Positions 20,991-31,279 of a stretch of 64,000 nucleotides of DNA are shown here, piece by piece. Origin of the DNA: an uncultured Burkholderiaceae bacterium (lineage in GTDB: Bacteria; Pseudomonadota; Gammaproteobacteria; Burkholderiales; Burkholderiaceae); contig CALMPB010000328.1 of NCBI GenBank assembly GCA_937871985.1, positions 1 through 64,000 of the forward strand. Direction: 5' to 3'. The position numbers and the translations under genes are program-made. Position 1 is the stretch's first letter. Each line of letters starts with the position of its first letter. The notes below the pieces were generated by a model. It worked only from the letters and a program-made list of their open reading frames with translations, had not been told where the DNA came from and did no database searches.

Positions 20991-22046
20991 ATGCTCTCCC
21001 AGACCTCTTCCTTGCCCGACGCCCCCCGCCAGCAGCCGGACGCCCTCGGCAACCCGCCCGAAGCCCCCGCCGATGCCGGGGCCGCGCACCGCCGCGCCCA
21101 CAAGCAGCGCGTGAACGACAACAAGCTCGCCAAGCGCCTGATGCGCGAGACCGGGCGCGCCATCACCGATTTCAACATGATCGAGGAAGGCGACAAGGTC
21201 ATGGTGTGCCTGTCCGGCGGCAAAGATTCGTACAGCATGCTCGACCTCCTGCTGACGCATCAATCGCGGGCGCCGATCAAGTTCGACATCGTGGCGGTCA
21301 ACCTGGACCAGAAGCAGCCGGGTTTTCCGGACCACATTCTGCCCGAATACCTGAAGAACCTGGGCGTGCCTTATCACATTGAAACCCAGGACACCTACTC
21401 CGTGGTGACGCGCGTCATCCCCGAAGGCAAGACCATGTGCTCGTTGTGCTCGCGCATGCGCCGCGGCATTTTGTACCGCGTGGCCGACGAGCTCGGCGCC
21501 ACCAAGATCGCGCTGGGCCACCACCGCGACGACATCCTCGCCACGTTCTTCCTGAACTTGTTCTACGGCGGGCGCATGAAAGCCATGCCGCCCAAGCTGA
21601 TGTCCGACGACGGCAAGCACATCGTCATCCGGCCCCTGGCCTATGTGATGGAAAAAGACCTCATCGCCTATGCCGCGCTCAAGCAGTTCCCCATCATTCC
21701 GTGCAATCTTTGCGGCTCCCAGGAAAACCTCAAGCGCAAGGAAGTCGGCCGGATGATCGCCGAATGGGACAAAAAAATGCCGGGTCGGTCCTGGAACGTG
21801 TTCGGCGCGCTCTCGCGCGTCGTGCCCACCCATCTCATGGATCAAAACCTGTTCGATTTCGCCGGGCTTGCCGTGACCGGCGCGCCCGATGCGCAGGGCG
21901 ACATGGCCTTCGATCACGAAGACTTCGACAGCCTCGGCCTGGCCGCCCCAGGCCGCGAAAACAGCGACGACGACAACGGCCAAGCCCCCGCCGATAGCGG
22001 CCGGCCGCATAAAACCATATTCATGACGGATCTGCGCACCCTGTAA
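20991..22046 (+). CDS. ttcA: tRNA 2-thiocytidine(32) synthetase TtcA
   Basis: A 351-residue ATP-dependent tRNA thiolation enzyme. The PP-loop SGGKDS is at residues 75-80. The [10 protein letters not shown] motif and a later CNLCG pair supply the cysteines used for the iron-sulphur cluster and catalysis. It modifies C32 of several tRNAs. The first ~40 residues are a low-complexity Pro/Ala extension. It is followed by a long hairpin terminator and probably co-transcribed with folB. Confidence 0.95.
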   Translation: MLSQTSSLPDAPRQQPDALGNPPEAPADAGAAHRRAHKQRVNDNKLAKRLMRETGRAITDFNMIEEGDKVMVCLSGGKDSYSMLDLLLTHQSRAPIKFDIVAVNLDQKQPGFPDHILPEYLKNLGVPYHIETQDTYSVVTRVIPEGKTMCSLCSRMRRGILYRVADELGATKIALGHHRDDILATFFLNLFYGGRMKAMPPKLMSDDGKHIVIRPLAYVMEKDLIAYAALKQFPIIPCNLCGSQENLKRKEVGRMIAEWDKKMPGRSWNVFGALSRVVPTHLMDQNLFDFAGLAVTGAPDAQGDMAFDHEDFDSLGLAAPGRENSDDDNGQAPADSGRPHKTIFMTDLRTL

Positions 22047-22100
22047 CCGCATAGCGGGCCCCGGCCTGACAAGCCGGCAAGCGGGTGTTACCCTTTATAT

Positions 22101-22160
22101 AAGCACGTGATCAACGTGTTGTCTGGTTCATGACACCAACAACACGCTACGTGCTTTTTT
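22101..22160 (+). terminator. Long two-part hairpin with T run after ttcA
   Basis: AAGCACGT (22101-22108) pairs with ACGTGCTT near 22149-22156. After a short internal bulge, CGTGTTG pairs with CAACACG, leaving a loop of about 18 bases. Six T residues close the structure. It acts as a terminator on the plus strand. The stem is unusually long with a structured top, so a small RNA 3' end is a weaker alternative. Confidence 0.85.
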
Positions 22161-22197
22161 ATTTGTTCATCGCCAACGATCAAAGGGAGTCAGCCGC

Positions 22198-24534
22198 ATG
22201 CGCCTCGATACGGCCCACAACACTTTGAGCCCGTGTTTTTGCAAGGTTCTTATCGGTATTTTTTTCCTTCTGGCCGGCCTGGCCGTCCATATCCCGGGCC
22301 ACGCCCAAACCAGCCCGCCCGCACACGACAACGAAACCCCTTATGCCGTGCTGGCCGATCTGCTGGAAAACCCCCAGACCCGCGACCAGCTCATCCAGGA
22401 ACTGCGCGCCATGGCGCCCCAGGGCGATTCCACGGCGCAACAGCAGGCCGGCGCCAACCCGCCCCGCGCCGACAATGCCTCCGCGCACGCAGGCCCGGAA
22501 GCAGGGGTCTCCAGCGACGCCGGCAAACCCATTTCGCCGACGCAACGCCTGGCCCTGACGCTGCGGCACACCACCAACGATCTGTCCAGCGCCGCAACGG
22601 CCGTCAAGTCCCTGGCGCAAGGCACGCCGCCTTTTACGGACACGGCGCCATCGCGCAATGGTGCGCTCCGTGTCCTGGCCGCCGTCGTGCTGGCTACGCT
22701 GGCGGCCTACCTGATCTTCAGGCTTATCGCCGGCCTTGCATTCGCACGCCTGAACCGCTGGATACAAACCGAACAGCCCAGGCAAGGCGCGCGCAGGAGG
22801 TCCGGCCTGGCCCTCAGCCGAAAACTCATCGGCGTTGCGGCCGCACTGGCCGTCGACCTTGCGGCCACATTGCTGGCGGCGCTGGCAGGCTATGCCGCGG
22901 CCCTGCTCCTGGCCGGATCGGAGAAGGGCGACACCGGGTTCGCCTTCCAGTTCCTGACCGCATTCGCCATGATAGAGGCCGTCAAGGCCTTGTCCCGGGG
23001 CGTCTTCGCCACCCGCTACGAACACCTGCGCCTGCTGCCGCTACAGCCCGCCACGGCGCGCTACTGGAACCGCTGGCTGACGCTGCTGATGGGCCTGACG
23101 GGCTACTGCCTGCTGGTCGTCGTGCCCATCACCCAGGCCATCCTGCTGCCGTCGCTCGGCCGTCTGCTGGGCCTGCTGATCATGCTGGGCGTGTACATCT
23201 ACGGCGTGCGCGTGGTCTGGAGCCATCGCAAAAGCGTCAAGGCCGGGCTGACCGCCTGGGCGGAAAAATCGAGCACCGCGGTGTTCGGCACACTGATCCG
23301 CATCCTCTCGCGGTTATGGCACGTGATTGCCATTGCCTACCTGACCGTCCTGCTGGTGGCCAGCCAGGCCGAGCAGCAACTGGCGCTGGCTTTCATGATG
23401 CGCGCCACGGCGCAATCGGTCGTGGCGATCATCGCCGGCGCCCTGCTGGCCGCCGCGCTGTCGTCCCTGTTGGCCCGCCGCATTATCGTGCCCGACGTCT
23501 GGAGCAAAGCCCTTCCCCTACTCGAAACCCGCATCAACTCCTACGTTCCGGCCGCCCTCAAAGGGCTCAGGCTGCTGATCCTCATCGTGGTTGCGCTTGT
23601 CGTGCTGGACGCCTGGCATGCCTTCGACCTTGGGGCCTGGCTGGATTCGGACAGAGGCCGCGCCGTGATCGCTGTCATCCTGAAAGTAGGCGTCATCCTG
23701 GCGATTGCGGCGCTGGGCTGGACCATCATCGCCAGCCTCATCGAACATCGCCTGGGCGCGGGCGGCTTGCACCGCCGCCCCAGCGAACGCGAGAAAACCC
23801 TGCTCATGCTGTTCCGCAACGCCACCGCCGTGGTCATCGCCACCATGACCGTGCTGATCGTGCTCTCGCAAATCGGCATCGACATCGGGCCCCTGATAGC
23901 CGGCGCCGGCGTTGCCGGACTGGCCATAGGATTCGGCGCGCAAAAACTGGTGCAGGATGTCATTACCGGCGTGTTCATCCAGCTTGAAAACGGCATGAAC
24001 CAGAACGATATCGTCGAAGTCTGCGGCCTGTTCGGCACGGTGGAGAAAATCACCATCCGCTCGGTCGTCATCCGCACACTGGACGGCGGCTATCACCTGA
24101 TTCCGTTCTCCAGCATCGACAAGGTCAGCAACCACACCCGCGACTACGGCTACCACTACGGCGAGTACAACGTCGCCCACCGCGAGAACGTGGACGAAAC
24201 CATTGCCCAGATGGAAATGGCCTTCAAGGACTTGATGCAGGATCCGGAGCTGGCCCCCGAAGTGCTGGAAGATATTTCCATACCCGGCGTAACCGCCCTG
24301 AACGAGCAGGGCTTCAGGATCCGTGTGCTCATCAAGACCACGCCCGGCAATCAGTGGGCAGTTCAGCGCGGCTACAACAAGCTGCTGAAGCAGCGCTTCG
24401 ACACCGCCGGCATCGAGCTGCCCTATCCTCATACCGTATTGCATTTTGGCCGCGACAAGGACGGCTACGCGCCGCCGGTGGATGTGCGGGCCGTCGACTC
24501 CCTGAAGGAGTTCACCCGGCCCGCCGCCGGCTAG
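22198..24534 (+). CDS. Large MscS-family mechanosensitive channel (YbiO/MscM-like)
   Basis: A 778-residue inner-membrane protein with an N-terminal signal-like segment (residues about 18-38, ending GHAQT) and a periplasmic region of about 130 residues. Many membrane helices follow from about 155 to 600. The MscS pore and beta domain begin near residue 570, with GLAIGFGAQKLVQDVITGVFIQLENGM in which the Gly/Ala-packed pore helix is clear. It should open under hypo-osmotic stress. It ends two bases before the convergent ubiX stop. Confidence 0.88.
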   Translation: MRLDTAHNTLSPCFCKVLIGIFFLLAGLAVHIPGHAQTSPPAHDNETPYAVLADLLENPQTRDQLIQELRAMAPQGDSTAQQQAGANPPRADNASAHAGPEAGVSSDAGKPISPTQRLALTLRHTTNDLSSAATAVKSLAQGTPPFTDTAPSRNGALRVLAAVVLATLAAYLIFRLIAGLAFARLNRWIQTEQPRQGARRRSGLALSRKLIGVAAALAVDLAATLLAALAGYAAALLLAGSEKGDTGFAFQFLTAFAMIEAVKALSRGVFATRYEHLRLLPLQPATARYWNRWLTLLMGLTGYCLLVVVPITQAILLPSLGRLLGLLIMLGVYIYGVRVVWSHRKSVKAGLTAWAEKSSTAVFGTLIRILSRLWHVIAIAYLTVLLVASQAEQQLALAFMMRATAQSVVAIIAGALLAAALSSLLARRIIVPDVWSKALPLLETRINSYVPAALKGLRLLILIVVALVVLDAWHAFDLGAWLDSDRGRAVIAVILKVGVILAIAALGWTIIASLIEHRLGAGGLHRRPSEREKTLLMLFRNATAVVIATMTVLIVLSQIGIDIGPLIAGAGVAGLAIGFGAQKLVQDVITGVFIQLENGMNQNDIVEVCGLFGTVEKITIRSVVIRTLDGGYHLIPFSSIDKVSNHTRDYGYHYGEYNVAHRENVDETIAQMEMAFKDLMQDPELAPEVLEDISIPGVTALNEQGFRIRVLIKTTPGNQWAVQRGYNKLLKQRFDTAGIELPYPHTVLHFGRDKDGYAPPVDVRAVDSLKEFTRPAAG

Positions 24535-24536
24535 CG

Positions 24537-25121
24537 CTATTGCTCGCCGTGGCTCACGCCTTCCCAGTGCGGCCCGGGAATCGCGATGTCGAATAATTCG
24601 AGAACCCTGGCCACCGTGTGATCGACCATCTCGTCGATGGTGGCGGGGTGATGGTAGAACGCCGGCAGCGGCGGGAAGATGATGCCGCCCATTTCCGTTA
24701 CCGCCGTCATATTGCGCAGGTGAGCCAGGTTGAAAGGCGTTTCGCGCACCATCATGACCAGGCGCCGGCGTTCTTTGAGCGTGACGTCGGCCGCCCGGGT
24801 AAGCAGGTTATCGGAAAACCCGTGCGCCACCGCGGCCAACGTGCGCATGGAACACGGCGCGATAATCATGCCCGTGGTGGCGAACCCGCCGCTGGCGAGG
24901 GTTGCCCCGACATCGCGAAAGCCGTAAACCTTGTCGGCCAGCGCGTGGACCTCCTGGCGGGTCATGCCCAGTTCGTACTTGATATTCAGCACGCCCGACG
25001 GCGAAACGACCAGATGCGACTCGACATCGGGCACACCCCGCAAGGCTCGCAGCATGCGCACCGCATAAGTGGCGCCGGTGGCGCCCGTAATGCCGACCAC
25101 GAGCCGGCGCTTGCCGCTCAT
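24537..25121 (-). CDS. ubiX: Flavin prenyltransferase UbiX
   Basis: A 194-residue flavoprotein that makes the prenylated FMN cofactor for UbiD decarboxylases in ubiquinone synthesis. The motifs VGITGATGATYAVRML, IIAPCSMRTLAAVAHG and the Arg-rich RRRLVMMVRETPFNLAHLRNM are characteristic. ATG at 25121 gives the usual SGKRRLVVGITGASG-like opening; a TTG seven codons upstream is a weaker alternative. It is last in the hemA-prfA-prmC-grxD run, 90 bases after grxD, so co-transcription is possible. Confidence 0.94.
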   Translation of the reverse strand: MSGKRRLVVGITGATGATYAVRMLRALRGVPDVESHLVVSPSGVLNIKYELGMTRQEVHALADKVYGFRDVGATLASGGFATTGMIIAPCSMRTLAAVAHGFSDNLLTRAADVTLKERRRLVMMVRETPFNLAHLRNMTAVTEMGGIIFPPLPAFYHHPATIDEMVDHTVARVLELFDIAIPGPHWEGVSHGEQ

Positions 25122-25211
25122 GGCAAGGCCCTGGCTACGCAAACGGGACAGGAATGCCTGACGACACCCTGCCCCGCCGCGTTGGGAAATTGCCCGCTGG
25201 CCCGCTGCGCA

Positions 25212-25538
25212 TTACTCAAGCGCGCCGGCCTCTTTCAAAACGGTAAGCAGCTCGCCGCTTTCATGCATTTCGGCAATGATGTCGGAGCCGCCGAGGAACT
25301 CGCCCGACACGTACAACTGGGGAATGGTGGGCCAATTGGCATATTCCTTGACGCCCTGGCGCACTTCCTCGTCTTCGAGCACGTTGACGGTTACCAGCTT
25401 GGTCACGCCCGACGCCTTCAGAATCTGGATGGCCCGGCCGGAAAAACCGCATTGCGGAAACTGGGCCGTACCCTTCATGAACAGCACGACGGGGTGGCTG
25501 GTAACGGTTTCCTTAATAAAATCTTGAACTTCGCTCAT
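25212..25538 (-). CDS. grxD: Monothiol glutaredoxin Grx4
   Basis: A 108-residue monothiol glutaredoxin with active site CGFS within [10 protein letters not shown]. The downstream [19 protein letters not shown] motif is the glutathione and cluster-binding surface. In this family it carries 2Fe-2S clusters with BolA partners. ATG at 25538 ([12 protein letters not shown]) is the natural start; the open frame upstream reaches into prmC. It lies 34 bases after prmC. Confidence 0.95.
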   Translation of the reverse strand: MSEVQDFIKETVTSHPVVLFMKGTAQFPQCGFSGRAIQILKASGVTKLVTVNVLEDEEVRQGVKEYANWPTIPQLYVSGEFLGGSDIIAEMHESGELLTVLKEAGALE

Positions 25539-25572
25539 GGTGCTCTCGTTTCCTGGACAATAATCAACCACA

Positions 25573-26391
25573 TTATAAAGACCCGCCGGTAATCCGCTCG
25601 ATGCCGGCCAGGTCGCTGGAGCTGCCCACCTGCCGAAGGCCGGTGCTTTGCAACAAACTGCGCACGGCAGGCGCCTGATCCCAACCGTGCTCCATCCATA
25701 ATACGCCACCTGATCTCAGCCTTGAAGTGGCGCCGCGCGCGATAATTTCAAGGGCGCCAAGACCGTCGCCGCCATCGGTCAGCGCCCCCCTGGGCTCGAA
25801 GCGCAAATCGCCCTGCTCCAGATGCGGATCGCTTGCGGCGATATAGGGCGGATTCGAGACAATCACGTCGAACCGGGGCTGCCCGGCAATGGGCTCGTAC
25901 CAGTTGCCGCACAAGAACTCGACCTCGGCGCCCAGATTGCGGGCATTGTCCGCCGCCACGGCAAGCGCCTGGACACTGACGTCGGTAGCCACGACCCGGG
26001 CCCTTGGACAGGCCAGCGCAATGGAAATCGCCACGGCGCCGCTGCCCGTGCCCAAGTCCAGCACACGGGGCGCGTCCAGGCCCGGTTTATCCAGATGCCG
26101 CAGCGCCGTTTCCACCAGCAGCTCGGTTTCGGGACGTGGTATCAACACGCCGGGCCCGACCTTGAACTCGTGCCCCATGAACTCGCGTTGGCCGACCAGA
26201 TAGGCCATGGGCTCGCCCCGCAGGCGCCGCGCGGCCAGATCCTGGAACCGCGCCATCGCCTGCGGATCCAGGGGATCCGTATCGTGGGCGATCAGCCACG
26301 AGCGCGGCACGCGCAACACATGCCGCAGCAGCATCTGCGTTTCCAGCCTGGGCAATTGGCTGCCCGCCAGCACGCCGCGCACCGTTTCCAT
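25573..26391 (-). CDS. prmC: Peptide chain release factor N5-glutamine methyltransferase
   Basis: A 272-residue SAM-dependent enzyme that methylates the GGQ glutamine of release factors. The SAM motif [17 protein letters not shown] and catalytic NPPY at residues 180-183 are present. The N-terminal helical domain recognises the factor. It begins nine bases after the prfA stop, so substrate and enzyme are encoded together. Confidence 0.96.
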   Translation of the reverse strand: METVRGVLAGSQLPRLETQMLLRHVLRVPRSWLIAHDTDPLDPQAMARFQDLAARRLRGEPMAYLVGQREFMGHEFKVGPGVLIPRPETELLVETALRHLDKPGLDAPRVLDLGTGSGAVAISIALACPRARVVATDVSVQALAVAADNARNLGAEVEFLCGNWYEPIAGQPRFDVIVSNPPYIAASDPHLEQGDLRFEPRGALTDGGDGLGALEIIARGATSRLRSGGVLWMEHGWDQAPAVRSLLQSTGLRQVGSSSDLAGIERITGGSL

Positions 26392-26400
26392 GCCCCGGGC

Positions 26401-27480
26401 CTATTCCTCGCCCATGGCCGCCAGTTGCTCGGCCTGGTGTTCGGCCAGCAAGGCCTTGGTCAGTTCGTCCAGGTCGCCGTCCATGATGGACTGCAATTTA
26501 TACAGCGTCAGGTTGATGCGATGATCCGTCACCCGGCCTTGCGGGTAGTTGTAAGTGCGGATGCGCTCGGAGCGGTCCCCCGAACCCACCAGGCTTTTGC
26601 GCTGCGCGGCTTCCTTGCTGTGCTGCTCCTGCTGCTGCTTGTCCTTGAGCCTGGCAGCCAGCACCTGCATGGCCTTGTCCTTGTTGCGATGCTGGGACCG
26701 GTCGTCCTGGCATTCCACCACCAGCCCGGTGGGCAAATGGGTAATGCGCACCGCCGAGTCGGTCTTGTTGATGTGCTGGCCGCCCGCGCCGCTGGCGCGG
26801 AACGTGTCGATGCGCAGATCCGAAGGGTTGATGACGATGTCGCTCAACGCGTCGGCCTCGGGCAGAATGGCCACCGTGCACGCCGAGGTATGGATACGCC
26901 CCTGCGTTTCAGTGGCCGGCACGCGCTGCACGCGATGCGCCCCCGACTCGAACTTCAGGCTTCCGTACACGTCGTCGCCGCCAATGCGCGCAATCACTTC
27001 CTTGTAGCCGCCAAGTTCCGACTCGCTGGCCGACATCAGCTCGACGCGCCAGCCGCGCGTTTCGGCATAGCGGCTGTACATGCGCAGCAGATCGCCGGCA
27101 AACAGCGCGCTCTCGTCGCCGCCGGTACCCGCGCGGATTTCCAGGAAAACGCTGCGGCCATCGTCCGGATCGCGCGGCAGCAGCAGCACCTGCAGCTCCG
27201 CCGCCAGGGTTTCCAGTTTTTCCTTGCCCAGCTTGAACTCTTCCTCGGCCATGGCCTTCAGCTCGGGATCACCCATCATTTCCTGGGCCGCCTCGATGTC
27301 GCCCTCGGCGGCGACATAGGCTGCGAATGCGTTGACCACCGGCTCCAGCTCGGCGCGCTCGCGCGACAGCTTGCGGAAGCGATCCATATCGGCGGCGATC
27401 TCGGGTTCGGCCAGCATGGCGTCGATTTCAACCAACCGGTGAGCCAGGTGCTCCAACCGGTTGCGCATGGAATTTTTCAT
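26401..27480 (-). CDS. prfA: Peptide chain release factor 1
   Basis: A 359-residue factor for UAA/UAG stop codons. The GGQ loop is at residues 233-235 ([17 protein letters not shown]). The codon-recognition tripeptide PAT (PxT class) is at 188-190, which marks RF1 rather than RF2. ATG at 27480 follows hemA by 89 bases. Two other in-frame ATGs lie close by; the first gives the standard length. Confidence 0.97.
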   Translation of the reverse strand: MKNSMRNRLEHLAHRLVEIDAMLAEPEIAADMDRFRKLSRERAELEPVVNAFAAYVAAEGDIEAAQEMMGDPELKAMAEEEFKLGKEKLETLAAELQVLLLPRDPDDGRSVFLEIRAGTGGDESALFAGDLLRMYSRYAETRGWRVELMSASESELGGYKEVIARIGGDDVYGSLKFESGAHRVQRVPATETQGRIHTSACTVAILPEADALSDIVINPSDLRIDTFRASGAGGQHINKTDSAVRITHLPTGLVVECQDDRSQHRNKDKAMQVLAARLKDKQQQEQHSKEAAQRKSLVGSGDRSERIRTYNYPQGRVTDHRINLTLYKLQSIMDGDLDELTKALLAEHQAEQLAAMGEE

Positions 27481-27569
27481 AGATGGGAATGGGAGATAAA
27501 GCTGAATGGATCAGGGTGGATCAGCCTGCGCAAGGGGCACAAGCAACGGCGCGGACAGGGAAAGCGCCG

Positions 27570-28844
27570 CTAACGGCGACGGTCGACCGTGGGCAGCAGG
27601 CGCGGCAGCATGGCGATGAGTTGATCGCGCTCGGCTTCCTGGCTGCGGTTCAACGCGGCCAGCGGGCCATGCATGTATTTTTGCGTAAGGCCGTGAGCCA
27701 GCGCCTCGAGCACGGCTTCGGGCGATTCGCCCCTGGCCAGCAAGCGGCGGGCTTTTTCAAGCTCGGCCTGCCGGACCTTGTCGGCGGCCTGATGGATTTC
27801 GACAATGGTGGGCACGATTTCGCGGTTCTGCAGCCAGTGCATGAAATTCTGCACCCGCGTCTCGATAATGGCCTCGGCTTGCACGACCGCGGCGCGGCGC
27901 GCATCGGTGCCGCTTTGCACCATGCGGCCCAAGTCATCGACCGAATACAGGTAAACGTCGTCCAACCTTCCGACCTCGGTTTCAATATCGCGCGGCACGG
28001 CCAGGTCGACCATGACCATGGGACGGTGCCGGCGCGAGCGCGTAGCCCTTTCCACCATCCCCAATCCGAGGATGGGCAGGGAGCTTGCCGTACAGGACAC
28101 GACGACGTCGAAGTCGGCGAGCTTTTCGGGCAGCTCCGACAAGCGCATGGTTTGCGCGGTAAAACGCGAGGCCAGCAGATCGGCGCGCTCCAGCGTGCGG
28201 TTGGCCACCATCATGCGCTTGGGCTGCAAGGCGGCGAAGTGCGTGGCGCACAGCTCGATCATTTCGCCCGCGCCGATGAACAGGATATTGGTTTGCGACA
28301 GATCGCCGAACACCCGTTCGGCCAAGCGCACCGCCGCGGCCGCCATCGACACCGAGTGCGCACCTATGGCCGTTTGCGAACGGACTTCCTTGGCCACCGA
28401 GAACGTGCGCTGGAACAATTGGTGCAGCAGCGTGCCCAAGGCGCCGGCCTCGTCGGCGGCGCGCACCGCGTCTTTCATCTGGCCCAGGATTTGCGGCTCG
28501 CCCAGCACCATGGAATCCAGCCCGCTGGCCACCCGGAAAGCATGGCGCACGGCCTCGTTCTGCTGGTATTGGTACAGGTGCGGATTGAGGCTGCCCGATT
28601 CCAGCCGGTTGAAGTCGGCCATCCACATGGGAAGCTGCTCACGCACGTGCGGCTCGGCGGCACAGTAGATTTCGGTGCGGTTACAGGTGGAGAGAATGGC
28701 GGCCTCTTTTACCGACGCCCCGAACGCCGAACGCAAACCGTCCAGCGCGGGCCGCAGCACGTCGATCGGAAACGTCACGCGTTCCCGCACCGAAACCGGA
28801 GCGGAAACATGATTCAAGCCAAAAGTTAGGACGTCGACAGACAT
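27570..28844 (-). CDS. hemA: Glutamyl-tRNA reductase
   Basis: A 424-residue enzyme that reduces Glu-tRNA(Glu) to glutamate-1-semialdehyde, the first step of C5 haem synthesis. The catalytic cysteine is Cys54 in STCNRTEIY. The NADPH fold carries [17 protein letters not shown], and a C-terminal dimerisation helix follows. ATG at 28844 ([12 protein letters not shown]) is the family start. The 268 bases upstream to the tRNA gene should hold the promoter; no other gene is seen there. Confidence 0.96.
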   Translation of the reverse strand: MSVDVLTFGLNHVSAPVSVRERVTFPIDVLRPALDGLRSAFGASVKEAAILSTCNRTEIYCAAEPHVREQLPMWMADFNRLESGSLNPHLYQYQQNEAVRHAFRVASGLDSMVLGEPQILGQMKDAVRAADEAGALGTLLHQLFQRTFSVAKEVRSQTAIGAHSVSMAAAAVRLAERVFGDLSQTNILFIGAGEMIELCATHFAALQPKRMMVANRTLERADLLASRFTAQTMRLSELPEKLADFDVVVSCTASSLPILGLGMVERATRSRRHRPMVMVDLAVPRDIETEVGRLDDVYLYSVDDLGRMVQSGTDARRAAVVQAEAIIETRVQNFMHWLQNREIVPTIVEIHQAADKVRQAELEKARRLLARGESPEAVLEALAHGLTQKYMHGPLAALNRSQEAERDQLIAMLPRLLPTVDRRR

Positions 28845-29112
28845 GGAATAGCGAAAAGCCGTCAGGAAATACCCGTAGATAGGCATAGATTATAAACGCG
28901 CGGACGAAAATCGGTGTAACGGGGCCGACAAGACGGAGCTTCCCTTGATAAAAAGCAAAAACCCTTGTGGATTGAATACTTATGATTCTCAATAAGGGGC
29001 GGTTCAGCCCTTGGAAAACACCCCCGCCCCACCATGATCCAGCCCGCACAGAGGGCGCCAGCCTTCCTGCACGTCCCTTGAATTTCGTGTATGATTCTGC
29101 CTTTCACGTTGT

Positions 29113-29188
29113 GGCCTGGTAGCTCAGTCGGTAGAGCAGAGGATTGAAAATCCTTGTGTCGGTGGTTCGATTCCGCCCCAGGCCACCA
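29113..29188 (+). tRNA. tRNA-Phe (anticodon GAA)
   Basis: A complete 76-base cloverleaf. The acceptor GGCCTGG (29113-29119) pairs with CCAGGCC, then discriminator A and encoded CCA (29186-29188). The D arm AGCTCAGTCGGTAGAGC, anticodon loop TTGAAAA with GAA, and T loop GGTTCGATTCC are all regular. Its 3' end is the integration site of the adjoining island. Confidence 0.97.
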
Positions 29189-29280
29189 AAGAATTAGCAG
29201 TAGAATCAAACGCTTAGCCCAGCCACCGCGCTGGGCTTTTTGTTTGATCTGTCAATTTTCTGTCAATTCTATTGGTGAGC
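29175..29280 (+). repeat. Left boundary repeat (attL-like) at tRNA-Phe
   Basis: A 106-base segment starting in the T arm of tRNA-Phe (GCCCCAG) and ending TTGGTGAGC. It recurs with substitutions at 37235-37338 in the same orientation. Shared blocks include CACCAAAGAATT, the terminator hairpin, and the tandem TCTGTCA/TTTTCTGTCAATTC stretch. This is the pattern of tRNA-targeted integrative elements. Confidence 0.8.
29216..29241 (+). terminator. Terminator of tRNA-Phe
   Basis: AGCCCAGC (29216-29223) pairs with GCTGGGCT (29230-29237), and the T run extends to 29241. The copy in the right repeat keeps the pairing with a compensating G-C to A-T change. Confidence 0.88.
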
Positions 29281-29347
29281 CGGTGCGCGCAAGTGCGCTG
29301 CGTGCGGTCATTCGACCGGTAACTTAACCAACATCAGCAGTAGCTTC

Positions 29348-31000
29348 TTAAAACCGTGAAGCCGCACTCAATACGGCCAATACCGACGCCGTAGCAATAT
29401 TTGTGTGCCGCCCCACCCCGAAACGCGAACCAGGCACACCCGGCCAGGCTGCCTCCACAATAGCCAGCGCCATGGCATCTGCTCCTGCACCCAAGCTACG
29501 CTCTTCATAACTATCGATACGCAAGGGCAATCCCAACGCAGCTACCATCGCAGCAATCGGGCCGTTTCCAACACCTTGAAAATGCTCCAGCGCACCATCG
29601 ACGCCGATCAAGTCCAGTTCGATACCTTGACCGTCTGTATGTTCAGACAACCGGTGAGCACGATAGATAAAGCCGGGTTGCTCACGCACAGGCATTAAAT
29701 AGGTATGCTCAAACACTTCCCATATCTGCTCGCTGCTCAGTTCTGTTTCGCTATCGTCAGCCAATGCCTGGACAATGGCGCTGAACTCAACCTGCATGCG
29801 ACGCGGCATGACGATACCGTGGTCGCGTTGCAGCAGGAATGCAATCCCACCTTTGCCTGACTGGCTGTTGACTCGCACGATGCTGTCATAGGTGCGGCCC
29901 AGGTCTTGCGGATCAACAGGCAAATACGGCACGCGCCAGAGCGCATCAGGTTTCTGTGCGGCAAAGCCTTTGGCGATGGCATCCTGATGGGAGCCCGAGA
30001 AAGCCGTAAACACCAAGTCGCCAACATAAGGATGACGTGGATGAATAGGCAGCGCCGTACACTCCTCGGCGACACGCGCAACGGCTGCAATATCCGAAAA
30101 ATCCAGCCCCGGGGCAATGCCCTGCGTGTACAGATTCAGCGCCAGAGTCACAACATCCAGGTTGCCGCTACGCTCGCCATTGCCAAACAGGCATCCTTCC
30201 ACTCGCTGAGCACCGGCCAACAAGGCTTGCTCGGCGCAGGCAACACCGGTTCCTCGGTCATTATGCGGGTGTACGGACAGCACAATATGCTCTCGCCGCT
30301 CCAACCTCCGATCCATCCACTCAATCTGATCGGCAAAGACATTAGGCGTAGAAACCTCCACTGTCGTCGGCAGATTGATAATCATGGGACGCTGTGGTCC
30401 GGCGTCCCAAGCATGAATGGCGGCATTGCACACGGCCAACGACACATCCAATTCAGCCATGCAAAAGGTTTCGGGCGAATACTGAAGCACCCATTGCGTT
30501 TGCGAGTGGGCTGCCGTCAGCCGCTTGAACAAGGCGATGTGGTGCTCAACCATCTCGATGATTTGCGGTACGCTCATCTGGAACACGATTTCCCGCCAGG
30601 CGGGTGCAATCGCATTGTAGAAATGCACAATCACACGTCGAGCACCGGCTACGCTACGTACGGTTTCCTCGATCAGGTCTTCACGCAACTGTGTAATGAC
30701 CATAGGCGTCACATCAGCAGGAATCTGATCATCATCAATCAAATGACGCACGATGTCGAAGTCGGTACGTGACGCCGACGGAAAGCCCACCTCAATTTCC
30801 TTGAAACCAATACGCACCAGTTCATGAAACAAACGCAGCTTGCGCTCGCGGTTCATCGGCTCGAACAAGGCTTGATTGCCATCACGCAAATCGGTAGACA
30901 GCCAGACAGGGGCTTGCGTCAAGGTGCGCGACGGCCATTGTCGATCCGCCAGATCGACGGGAGGAAATGGGCGGTATTTTCGAGAGGGATCAGTCAGCAT
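29348..31000 (-). CDS. leuA: 2-isopropylmalate synthase, long (type 2) LeuA
   Basis: A 550-residue enzyme condensing acetyl-CoA with 2-oxoisovalerate, the first step to leucine. Catalytic motifs are LSTDLRDGNQAL near residue 45 and the metal-binding SVHPHNDRGTG. The C-terminal LeuA dimer (allosteric) domain covers about 420-550, with GVGNGPIAAMVAALG. Length and N-terminus (KYRPFPPVDLADRQWPS) match the type-2 class seen in actinobacteria and some proteobacteria. ATG at 31000 has TTGGAG upstream; 15 further open codons upstream are unlikely. It is encoded inside the tRNA-Phe island, so it may be an extra copy next to a core leuA elsewhere. Confidence 0.94.
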   Translation of the reverse strand: MLTDPSRKYRPFPPVDLADRQWPSRTLTQAPVWLSTDLRDGNQALFEPMNRERKLRLFHELVRIGFKEIEVGFPSASRTDFDIVRHLIDDDQIPADVTPMVITQLREDLIEETVRSVAGARRVIVHFYNAIAPAWREIVFQMSVPQIIEMVEHHIALFKRLTAAHSQTQWVLQYSPETFCMAELDVSLAVCNAAIHAWDAGPQRPMIINLPTTVEVSTPNVFADQIEWMDRRLERREHIVLSVHPHNDRGTGVACAEQALLAGAQRVEGCLFGNGERSGNLDVVTLALNLYTQGIAPGLDFSDIAAVARVAEECTALPIHPRHPYVGDLVFTAFSGSHQDAIAKGFAAQKPDALWRVPYLPVDPQDLGRTYDSIVRVNSQSGKGGIAFLLQRDHGIVMPRRMQVEFSAIVQALADDSETELSSEQIWEVFEHTYLMPVREQPGFIYRAHRLSEHTDGQGIELDLIGVDGALEHFQGVGNGPIAAMVAALGLPLRIDSYEERSLGAGADAMALAIVEAAWPGVPGSRFGVGRHTNIATASVLAVLSAASRF

Positions 31001-31058
31001 AGCAATACTCCAAGGGATCAATAGCACCTGACTCCCCTGGCTCAAGCAAAGCTGACTG

Positions 31059-31122
31059 TGGTCGGGGTCAGGGGGAATCAGGATGGGTCATGACGCGAGC
31101 AAATGCGTACCGACCCCGACCA
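31059..31122. promoter_or_regulatory. Perfect 11-bp inverted repeat in the leuA/araC divergent spacer
   Basis: TGGTCGGGGTC (31059-31069) is exactly inverted as GACCCCGACCA (31112-31122), with a 42-base gap. It lies 58 bases upstream of the leuA start, in the only spacer shared with the AraC regulator, so it may be a regulator-binding pair or a leader structure of the leuA transcript. Confidence 0.6.
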
Positions 31123-31279
31123 AAGGTCAGTAGTCGTAGCAGGCACGAAAGGCGAACGAACGGCGACATGAGATGGATGAACCCTGATTGAGAATGTCTT
31201 CGTCATGTTATGTTTGTATTTTCTGTCTACCTACATAAAAATAGACTTTTTCTTTATATTTTTAGACAAACATATAAAC

